Origin: Podarcis raffonei | Taxonomy: Eukaryota; Chordata; Lepidosauria; Squamata; Lacertidae | DNA: 64,000 nt | NCBI RefSeq assembly: GCF_027172205.1 | Contig: NC_070616.1 | Location: 13,568,001 to 13,632,000, forward strand | Reading direction: 5' to 3' | Shown here: positions 56,801-64,000 of the stretch, in pieces | Layout: each line of letters starts with the position of its first letter | Position numbering within the stretch: the stretch's first letter is position 1 | Made by a program: the position numbers and the translations under genes | Notes under the pieces: generated by a model | Seen by the model: the letters and a program-made list of their open reading frames with translations, nothing else | Databases searched by the model: none | What the model was told of the DNA's origin: nothing

Positions 56801-59800
56801 AGCTTAAAAAGGGCTGGGACACATCTTGAAGTAAAAGCTCTTAATAATCTGTTACAAAATTTCTCCTTTTTTTTTCTTCTCCACCCAGCATATGACATGG
56901 GAGAGGACATCAACAAATTAAGAACCAAGCCATCTTCTGAGGAGAGTAAGTTCTATCTGTAATCACGATGGTGGCAGTCTAGAGGTTGTTAGGACAAGCC
57001 AGGGAGCTACAAGCAAAACAGGCAGACACTGTGTCGAGCCAAAGGGTCTGGTTTTGAAGTGTCCTCCTCACTGCACTTGGTGTGAACAAAACACATTATT
57101 GAGATCTGAGGGCAAAAGAAAGTGGCTCTTCAGGTTTTGATCAAAAAGCCCCCTGTGGATGTCAGCATGGATGGGCGGCTAGTTAGTTGGCAGAGCACCT
57201 GATTTGGATCCAGAAGGTCCCAGGTTTGGTTCCAGGCATATCCAGGGTGGGGCTGGGGAAAGACTCCTGCCTGAACTCCTGGCGAGCCACTGCTGGTCAT
57301 GGTAGACCAGGGTTTCCCAAACCTGGGTCTTCAGCTGCTTTTGGACTACAGTGGTACCTTGGTTCTCAAACACCTTGGTACTCAAATGCCTTGGTTCCCA
57401 AACACCGAAAACCCGGAAGTAAGTGTTCTGGTTTTCAAACATTTTTCGGAAGCCAAACGTCCGATGCGGCTGTCGGCTATTGTTTCTAGGGAGCCTGCAC
57501 CAATCAGAAGCTGTGTCAAACAGACTTCTGGAATGGATTAAGTTTGGCACTTTTGTTTTTGCTGTTTATTTTGTGTTTTTCCTTTTGAGGCTTTTTTGGT
57601 TAATCTGTTTTTGTCACTGTGTGGAACCTAGTTCAGCAACTGATGGATGGATGGATGGATGGATGGATGGATTGATTGTGTGACTGTGGAAATAGATAAA
57701 AGCCCCCCATCCAAACAATGACTATAATCAGTGCAGGTAAGAAATTATTATTATTTTTTAAATCATCTACAAGACTGTCTTATTTATTTTATAGTGTAGG
57801 ACATTGATTATTGCTTTCATTTTATGGATCAATGGTCTCGTTAGATAGTAAAATTCATGTTAAATTGCTGTTTTTGGGGTTGTTTTTAAAAGTCTGGAAT
57901 GGATTAATTCATTTTTCATTATTTTCTATGGGAAAGAACGCCTTGGCTTTGGAACAGACTTCTGGAATGGATTAAGTTTGAGAACCAAGGTACCACTCTA
58001 CAGTTCCCATCATGACTGACAGTTGGTCCTGCTAGCTAGGGATGATGGGAGTTGTAGTGCAACCACAGCTGGAGACCCAAGTTTGGGAAACCGTGGTGTA
58101 GACAGTACTCAGCTAGGTTGACACAGCTTCCTATGTCTCTATGTGATATCACCAGACACACTACAACACTCCAGGGGAGGGAGTATATGGGAAGAGGCAT
58201 GCCTTCAGAGGCAGGTGGTCTTGAATGGTGGGAGGAAAAGGTAACAGAGATTGGCATCAGACTGTTTTGAACGGTGGGCTAAAAATGTAATGGGAGAAAT
58301 GCAATCGATAGCAAATCCAATGGTTCCGCTGGTGACAAGGCCAGAAGCGGGTGCCTCTGGAGTGATTTTCTTTTTAAACACATGCCTCTCACAATTTATC
58401 TAGATGCCCCAGTGGGATCCGCAGCTCGCTGTGCCAGGATTATGCAGCGGTTCACCAGTTACCCAGTCCTGGTCCTGAGGGGCGGGTACGAATTGTTCAC
58501 AGCGACTTACCATTACCTGCGGACCCAGAAGATATTCTGGATGCCTCAGGTGAGAGGGAGACTTCAGAGAGCAGGCTTTCAACCTCTTAATGAGGTTGTT
58601 GCCATCTCCTCTTCAGGTTGGGCTGCTGCTCTCAGCGTGCATATTTTTGGCAGGGTATGGGGTGTTGGCGTATGTTGTGTGCACCCCCCTTTTGCTTGGA
58701 CCTTCAGACCAGGGTGGGGGGCCGCATTCCTTAAAGCGCAACCTTCCCTGGGCCATGTGGCAGTAGGCAGGTCCAGAGGCAAGTGTGGGCAGACCAGTGA
58801 ATGTATAGTTTACCTTTGTGCAGTAGGCTGGTTTCTACATAAGCTCACTCCCCCTCTACCCTCCAGTCATTTGAGGTGTTATCAGAGCTCAGGGATTCCT
58901 TCCAGCTGGGCCAAAACACCCAGGTGTGAAGCACCACCAATGAGGATGGCCTGGGGAGAGTTCCAAGTGCCAGATAGAGTAGCTGTCGGGAGCCTGTGAA
59001 ACACCAGTGTCAGTGAAGTTAACTCTTTATTCAAAGAAACCCAAACAGCACAGGCCTAGTGATCCTAGCAACTCATCCCAGTAGGTCTTGCCCTAATGAG
59101 GCGGTTGCAAGGACTAAAGGACCCCTGCTTTCCACTGCTCTCTTAAGATTACTCCTCCAGGTGCATCCCAAGCAACCCTCATGAGGCTCCTTCATCATGT
59201 CTCTCTTTGCTTCACCCTCTTCATTCCTCTCTGTGTTATGGGAGACCAGGGGAGAGAGGAGCTTTTTGCAGGAGGAGGGGGGGGGGACGACTCTCTGGAT
59301 TCTTCAGCAGCCTGCTTCATCTCTGTCTCCTGGCTCCCCCTTCGTCTCCTGCCTCTGATTCTGGAGTGCTCTCTTCCCCAGCCCTTTCCTGCTCACTAAA
59401 CTCTGTTGTCTGCCTTATAGTCACTTCTTGCTGATCTAGAGTTGCCATATTTTGAAAAGTGAAAATCCGGACAAAAAAGTTGCTGAGCTCTTGCCGACAT
59501 GGGTTGCCAAACGTCTGGATTTTCCCGGACATGTTGGCAATTTCCACCCGGACACTGTTTCTGGCTTCAGTGTTCCGGCTGTGTCCGGGAAAATCAGGAC
59601 GTATGGCAACCCTATGCTGATCCCTTAGCCAGGTGCCTGAAGAGGAAACCAGGCTGGCAGTCCCTTGAACTTCTTTGCCTCCAGAGAAGCTCAGGAGACC
59701 CATCCTCCCCTGGTCCACTCGTTATTTCTGCATGTTCTAGGCCACTCTCCACAACTCACCTAGGCCTTATTCACAACATTTGGCTTCCCCCAAAGAATCC

Positions 59801-62800
59801 TGGGAGCTGTAGTATGTTGAGGGTGCTGAGAGTTGTTCGGAGGCCCCTGTTCTCCTCACAGAGCTAAAATTCTCAGAGGGAAGCTTGTTAAACCACTCTA
59901 AGAATACTTTCGGGATCAACCCTATTATTGTGGATATAATATGTTTTAACTGTTTTTAAATCTGAACATGCCATGGTCCCGCTGGTGATGGGCAAGTCAT
60001 AAATATGAAGATGCTGCTGATGATGATTATGATCTTTCCTTCCCTTAAAGGAGCTAGAGGCCTTTAAGCCCTACCCAGTGGAGATCCTGCCTGCTCGCTT
60101 GTACATGGGAACTTATGCCCAGGCCTGTGACAGCCAAATACAGAAGGATCTGAAAATCAAAGCCCATCTCAATGTCTGCGAAGAAGCTGGCACATTGTAA
60201 GTTCCAGTGACAACCGGCTGAGCACTAGTTGGCTGTCCGTTCTTTTCCAGGCTTGCAAGGAAGGCCACAAAAGTTACGAGCCCATAAATAATATTTAGGC
60301 CAGAGTTGTGTTTAAAGGTTAAGGCAGTGTTTCCCACACTTTTTTGGGTCTCCACCCCCTTGGTCTCCAAAACTCATCCCCACTGCTCACTACCCTTAAA
60401 AAAGCATTGCAGCGGTTTGCACAACCCACGAAGGAATATTATAAGACAATACAATTCAAAACAGTAATAATTAATTACATATTTATTCAAAATCCAATTA
60501 ATTTTTGCTTAATTCAACAAAATGGATGAACTTGCCTATGGAGAGTACTAATTAATTAGTGAACCTATTAGGTATGTACCTTAATGTTATACTTTTGGCA
60601 GTGCTTTTTTCTTTAAAATGTTTAGGGGTACTCTCATTTACCTACTCATATTTAAATACTACCCCTCAATGAGGCCAAACTTAGATTCACAAAATGTTTA
60701 GGGGTATGCATACCCCTTTGTCCCCCCAGAAAAAAAGCACTGCATTTTGTAACTGAGAATCCAATAGCATGTACTACTGAAAAAGGGCAAACTTGATCCA
60801 GTGGTGCCAGCTTTTCAAAGCCTGATAGTCATTCGTACCTCCAGCGCCCTCCTGCTGCCCCCTTGCCTAATGACGATGATGATGATTTATTATATCTATG
60901 CTGCCCATCTGATTGGGTTGCCCCAGCCGCTCTGGGCAGCTTCCAACAAATTATAAAACCACAGTAAAACATCAAACATTAAAAACTTCCCTATGCAGGA
61001 TTGCCTTCAGATGTCTTCTGAAAGTCAAATTGTTGTTTAGCTGTTTGACGTCGGCTGGGAGGGCATTCCACAGGGTGGGTACGACTACCCAGAAGGCCCT
61101 TTGCCTGCTTCCCTGTAACCTCACTTTGCGCAAAGAGGGAACTGCCAGAAGGCCCTTGGAGGAGGACCTCAGTGTCTGGGCTGAATGAAGCTGGTGGAGA
61201 CACTGCCTCTTAGTGCCCCCTCCCAGAATCTCACTGTCCCTTGGGATACCACCCGTTTTGGGAGCCGCTGGGTTAGAGTGCTGAGCTGGGATCAAAGGGA
61301 TCCCAGTTCAAAGCCCCATTCATCCATGAACCTCTTGGGGCTTGTCATTAACAACACTGTCTTTGGTGTCTGATTGTGGGCCCTTGTTCCCCCTTTATTT
61401 GTTGCCTTTTTATCCCCTCCCCTTCCCCCAGGGAGCTAACCTTCACAGAGTTTGCTCCACCCCACGAGGTAGGGTATGGTGAGAGAGAATGACTGGCTCA
61501 ATGCCACCCTTTGGGCTTCAAGGTGGGCTGGGGACTTGAACTAAACACTGGAATCTGTGACATTCCAGATGGTGCTGGACTTCCAGCTCTCATCATTTCT
61601 GGCCATTGGGCAAATAGGTTGGTGACTATACCTGCGTCATTTGCCATTTTTTGCTGGGCTGGTAGAGTTTTTTGCAGGTGCCCCAGCAGGTCTTCTCTTT
61701 GCTGTTCCTCAGTTTCCTTGAAGACAGTGACAGACTGCTTCATATCCCCATTCCGGATTCTCCAGATGCAGAGATCTTTTCCTACTTTCCCAAGATTTGC
61801 CACTTCATTGGTGAGTAGACCAAGGTGGCTTCTCCTCTTACCCCATGCCCTAAACATTGGGAAATGCCAAGGAGGGGCACCAAGCTCTTCAACTGGTAGG
61901 ACGGGGTGGGGAGCCATTTCATGACTATTATACCCTTTCAGGCCAACTTTAACAGGAGGGTTGGGACAACTCACCTATCAGATGCCCAAATGATAGCTGG
62001 ATTATCCCACCCGCTTTGTCAAAATCCCTTGTGTAGCGTGTCCAAGAACCCAGAACCCAGCTCATAGTTGGACACTCGGAAAGCACAAGCTAAAGGAGCT
62101 TTGCCAGCCCTATGCTTTCTGCAGAATCACCTGTCTGCCTGAGTTCCCCATGGGGAGCTTGGTCATGCAGTTCATCCAGCTGTGTCTCTATATCCAACCC
62201 TGTATCTCATGCGTATATGATATCAGGCTGGAGGGCAGGTGGGTGTGGGGGTTTTTTGGGGGGGAGGGGGGGAACAGCCTTCCAGGCCAAATTAAGACCC
62301 ATGCCAAGCTAAATCTGGCCTGCAGGCCAGAACTTCCCAAGCCCTGTAGAGAAATCTTATACACTTGACTTCCTGGTTGTGGAAATATTAATAATATTTA
62401 TTAAATTTATTAGTTGCTTGTCACCCAAATGCTCTCCAAGAGACTTATATTAAATATATATCCCTTATACCATAGAAAAGTCAGTGGTGGGGGGGAATTA
62501 AGATTCCATATTGGGGAAACAAAAAACAACAACCCCACCAGCTCCTTCCCCCTATAACAGTAACAAAAACATTAGCAGTACACCAACAATAAACCAAACA
62601 ATACCCGCACCTACCAGCAGATAAACATAAAAATTCAACACGCCAATACTCCTCTCCCCAGTCCAAAAATATACCCATTAACCCAGAATTTTCTTTTTTA
62701 ATCTCCCCAGCTCACCATGAAGTCCAGTGTCAAAGTCAGTGAGGGTTTATGTGGCTCAGAGAGTTATACATCAGCTACTGCCGGTCTGGTGCCGACCAGA

Positions 62801-62875
62801 TGCAGTGTGTGCTACATTTCCCAACAGCCTGAGACCAAATTCCAGCTATGCAAAAGCCTGAGATTTTTGTACATA

Positions 62876-62926
<51 letters not shown>

Positions 62927-64000
62927 TTTCATCAGCACAAGCACGGGGGATTATCACAGTTCAAGGACGCACTGCAGCCAGGCAGGTGCACTTGAGGAAG
63001 TGGGGGGACGGGACCACGGTCATTTAGCAATCCAATGGTGCGCTTGCTCCTTTGAAGCTGACTTGACAGCAGACTGGCACTGAAAATTCCTTCCACCCTG
63101 ATGATGAGGCAATGTCTTCCACCACAACTTTGAGCAGTGGGCCATCTTAGGGGCTGCTGCCTCCCAGAATCTCCTAAGGTGGATGCTTCATTCTGCCTAA
63201 TGGTAGGGCTGACCACATTTAGCCAGCAAGCCTTACCCAAACCCTACAGCCTCTCCTGGTCACTTTCACCAACTCGACGTCCACAATGAAAGCTGAAAAG
63301 AGTCTTTTGCTTAGAATGTTCAGTTACCACACTGGCATTAATTTTTGTTCCTCTTCTCTAGACAGTCACATCCACAAGGAAAGAGTCCTGGTTTTCTCCA
63401 CCATGGGCATAAGCAGGTGCAGCACAGCCGTCATGGCCTACCTCATGCATTCCTGCAGGCTTTACTTAAAGGTAAGTGGAGGCAGGAGGGGGGCAGGAAG
63501 GATTGCTTCCTTACAATCCATATATCCTGCCTTTTACCCCTCCTTGGGGTGTTCATTTGTGGCTGCCCAAATCCAGAAGCACGACAGAAAATGACATTGC
63601 CCTCGTTGTTTGTAAAGCTCCATGTACTTAGCAAAGGCAGATATAAATAATCACAACAGTAGTGCCTGTTTTGCACAAAGAATGTCACCAGATAAGGCTG
63701 GGCAGAAAGACCAAGTTCTTTGGTAAGGATGTCTTTTCCATCACCAGACTGGAGCTGGAGATTAGTTACCTGGCCAAGATGCTAGGAGGTGGGGTGGAGT
63801 GTCCAGATCCCTCCTCTCCCTGTTGTTAGAAGACAGATTCCTCCCCACTCCCCCTGCTACTTCTGCTGTTTGCTTGCTTTTTTTGTAGAAGTCTTGGAGC
63901 TACGTTCAGAAATGCAAAATCAACATGCGGCCCAATCGGGGGTTTGTGCGACAGCTGTCAGAATGGGAGACACGCATCTACCTGAGTGACATCACCGATA
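53650..64000 (+). CDS. STYXL1: STYXL1, rhodanese and inactive dual-specificity phosphatase protein (3' end beyond window)
   Basis: Exons join at 53844-53946, 54927-54988, 56579-56723, 56889-56945, 58404-58549, 60051-60196, 61713-61810, 63362-63471 and 63889-64000, giving 326 residues so far against about 313 in human. Residues about 1-170 are the rhodanese-like half ([62 protein letters not shown]). Residues about 172-326 are the DSP half. The phosphatase loop reads VFSTMGISR, with Ser265 where active enzymes have Cys, so it is a pseudophosphatase as in mammals (there reported to act with PTPMT1 and G3BP1 in mitochondria and stress granules). Phases agree and no stop is seen. The region corresponding to the human acidic stretch differs (residues about 83-125). 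Confidence 0.96.
53844..53946 (+). CDS. STYXL1: STYXL1 first coding exon
   Basis: ATG at 53844 in context ACCATGG (good Kozak) opens [20 protein letters not shown] and ends ...YLCLM with one base over before GTAAGTT. The exon's 5' UTR begins at 53650 after TTGCTTTTTCAG. Confidence 0.96.
54927..54988 (+). CDS. STYXL1: STYXL1 coding exon with GC donor
   Basis: Reads [20 protein letters not shown] then K. The acceptor is TGTTTTCAG. The only donor that keeps homology and phase is AAG followed by GCGAGT, a GC-AG intron. Confidence 0.93.
55130..55480. repeat. Unclassified interspersed repeat, copy 2
   Basis: Related to 21060-21464 (see that entry). It lies in the STYXL1 intron after the GC-donor exon, 140 bases downstream of that exon. 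Confidence 0.45.
55481..56578. other. Rest of STYXL1 intron 3, little recognisable
   Basis: 55850-55940 and 56130-56160 carry scraps like 'ggccaatagccacattgctt'. No other exon with correct phase was found. Confidence 0.4.
56579..56723 (+). CDS. STYXL1: STYXL1 coding exon
   Basis: Reads [20 protein letters not shown], then [19 protein letters not shown]; acceptor TTCTTTCTAAAG, donor [19 protein letters not shown] matches the human VDLECVKYCVVYD. Confidence 0.95.
56889..56945 (+). CDS. STYXL1: STYXL1 coding exon, poorly conserved linker
   Basis: Reads [19 protein letters not shown] between CCACCCAG and GTAAGTT. Phase 1 at both ends supports it, but the residues are not conserved with human, so its inclusion is slightly less certain. 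Confidence 0.85.
57349..57998. mobile_element. TA-flanked DNA transposon inside the hAT-like MITE
   Basis: Starts CAGTGGTACCTTGGTTCTCA and ends AGAACCAAGGTACCACTC, with TA on each side. Removing it rejoins the hAT arm as 'ggactacagttcccatcat'. It contains a (GATG)n run. A second partial copy lies at 22365-22556. Tc1/mariner superfamily by ends and TA site. Confidence 0.85.
57640..57671. repeat. (GATG)n microsatellite
   Basis: About eight GATG units inside the TA-flanked element. Confidence 0.9.
58143..58403. other. STYXL1 intron sequence, nothing recognised
   Basis: Unique-looking intron DNA ahead of the 58404 exon. Confidence 0.4.
58404..58549 (+). CDS. STYXL1: STYXL1 coding exon, end of rhodanese-like domain
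   Basis: Reads [20 protein letters not shown], then [14 protein letters not shown]; acceptor TTTATCTAG, donor GTGAGAG. Matches human [21 protein letters not shown]. Confidence 0.97.
58984..59420 (-). mobile_element. Possible LTR fragment in STYXL1 intron
   Basis: The minus strand has AATAAA near 59025 followed by a short pyrimidine-rich end near TGTCGGG (58985), in LTR style. No target duplication was found and the other end is unclear, so this is a tentative fossil. Confidence 0.3.
59438..59613. mobile_element. Palindromic MITE
   Basis: Mirror ends TAGAGTTGCCATATTTTG and 'acgtatggcaaccctat' with inner arms 'aaatccggacaaaa' / 'gtccgggaaaatcagg'. No coding content. Confidence 0.65.
59765..59905. 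mobile_element. Half of the 38990-type palindromic MITE
   Basis: 'ttcccccaaagaatcctggg', 'gagggtgctgagagttgttc' and 'ttctcctcacagagctaaaa' match the left arm of the 38990 element. Confidence 0.6.
60051..60196 (+). CDS. STYXL1: STYXL1 coding exon, start of DSP domain
   Basis: Reads [20 protein letters not shown], then [15 protein letters not shown]; acceptor TTCCCTTAAAG, donor GTAAGTT. Confidence 0.97.
60600..60745. mobile_element. Palindromic MITE
   Basis: Mirror ends GCAGTGCTTTTTTCT and AGAAAAAAAGCACTGC with a twice-repeated 'aaaatgtttaggggta'. Confidence 0.7.
60868..61190 (-). mobile_element. L2/CR1-group LINE 3' end, well preserved
   Basis: Starts with a (GATGAT)n-like tail and 'tgcccatctgattgggttgc'. 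The minus strand frame reads [30 protein letters not shown] and [15 protein letters not shown], the LINE ORF C-terminus. Confidence 0.8.
61276..61712. other. STYXL1 intron, with a MIR-like SINE scrap
   Basis: 61385-61545 (-) resembles a degraded MIR-like SINE ('tttatttgttgcctttttat', 'cacgaggtagggtatggtga'). Confidence 0.4.
61713..61810 (+). CDS. STYXL1: STYXL1 coding exon, DSP domain
   Basis: Reads [20 protein letters not shown], then [12 protein letters not shown]; acceptor GTTCCTCAG, donor GTGAGTA. Matches human LLHIRIEDSPEAQILPF. Confidence 0.97.
61811..63361. other. STYXL1 intron, mostly unique
   Basis: 62390-62470 is AT-rich LINE-tail-like, and a G run lies at 62488-62496. 62250-62350 has the 'gccaaattaagacccatgcc' repeat style. 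No extra phase-compatible exon was found. Confidence 0.45.
62878..62924. repeat. (CA)n microsatellite
   Basis: About 23 uninterrupted CA units in a STYXL1 intron. Confidence 0.95.
63362..63471 (+). CDS. STYXL1: STYXL1 coding exon with inactive phosphatase loop
   Basis: Reads [20 protein letters not shown], then [17 protein letters not shown]; acceptor TCTTCTCTAG, donor GTAAGTG. Phe-Ser replaces the His-Cys of active phosphatases, while the loop Gly and Arg are kept. Confidence 0.97.
63889..64000 (+). CDS. STYXL1: STYXL1 last visible exon, cut by window edge
   Basis: Reads [20 protein letters not shown], then [17 protein letters not shown]; acceptor TTTTTTTGTAG. Comparison with human suggests only a handful of codons lie beyond the edge. 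Confidence 0.95.

Larger units (their letters stand above)
57308..58095. mobile_element. hAT-like MITE, interrupted
   Basis: Terminal inverted repeats CAGGGTTTCCCAAACCTGGG and the mirror at 58070-58095 (ending GGGAAACCGTG), with the mirror-image arms 'ggactacagttcccatcatg' and 'gatgatgggagttgtagt'. An 8-base target duplication and the CAGGG ends fit the hAT superfamily. Confidence 0.8.
57171..58142 (+). mobile_element. tRNA-derived SINE holding nested hAT-like and TA-flanked elements
   Basis: SINE parts are 57171-57307 ('gttggcagagcacctgattt', B box 'ggtttggttcc', 'agactcctgcctgaactcct') and 58096-58142 ('cagtactcagctaggttgac', 'agcttcctatgtct'). They join across the inner elements with an imperfect 8-base duplication, TGGTAGAC / GTGTAGAC. 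Confidence 0.75.
60325..61275. mobile_element. hAT-like element halves separated by other repeats
   Basis: 60325-60425 begins GCAGTGTTTCCCACACTTTT and 61195-61275 ends 'gttttgggagccgctggg'; the two look like the ends of one hAT-type element. Between them lie a MITE (60600-60745) and a LINE end (60868-61190). The pairing is inference. Confidence 0.45.

Noticed and set aside
58382-58999. 205-codon open frame as a single long exon
   Set aside because: Only 58404-58549 matches STYXL1 and ends at a proper donor; the rest is read-through into the intron.
62878-62924. CRISPR-like or other functional array
   Set aside because: It is a plain (CA)n microsatellite; no spaced direct repeats of CRISPR type exist anywhere in the window.

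Overview
The window looks like squamate (lizard) nuclear DNA. It has vertebrate split genes with GT-AG introns and a dense mix of squamate repeats: a tRNA-derived SINE of the Sauria/ACA type, MIR-like and CR1-tailed tRNA SINEs, CR1/L3, L2-group, L1 and RTE/BovB-like LINEs, and many short DNA transposons. The SINE subtype would fit a lacertid or a relative, but that is memory-based and unproven. No bacterial, CRISPR or operon-like content is present.

Right half: two genes lie head to head. MDH2 (mitochondrial malate dehydrogenase) runs on the minus strand in nine coding exons between 35435 and 51024. Its splice phases all fit and give 338 residues, the usual family length. STYXL1 runs on the plus strand from its second exon (ATG at 53844) to the window edge. 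Nine coding exons are visible and only the extreme C-terminus is missing. STYXL1 has a rhodanese-like half and a dual-specificity-phosphatase half whose catalytic cysteine is a serine. The two genes are also neighbours in human 7q11.23. The CpG-rich gap between them (about 51.0-52.6 kb) carries TCTCGCGAGA palindromes, a CRE-like site and a perfect RFX-type X-box.

Left half (1-35 kb): no confident protein gene. It is a mosaic of nested repeats separated by some 200-500 base stretches of apparently unique, CpG-containing sequence that may be conserved regulatory DNA. Between 28.0 and 32.2 kb there is a tandemly duplicated block of exon-like segments on the plus strand. The final segment ends in an acidic/hydrophobic C-terminus. 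I could not identify this gene. Two solo LTRs with 4-base target duplications sit at or in the block, and a third solo LTR (5-base duplication) lies at 23.7 kb.

The best structural oddities are a nearly perfect 245-base inverted repeat inserted into an L1 (11067-11605), a three-level nest of SINE, hAT-like and TA-flanked elements (57171-58142), the duplicated unknown exon block, and a probable GC-AG intron in STYXL1. I found no clear evidence of a wholly new biological system.
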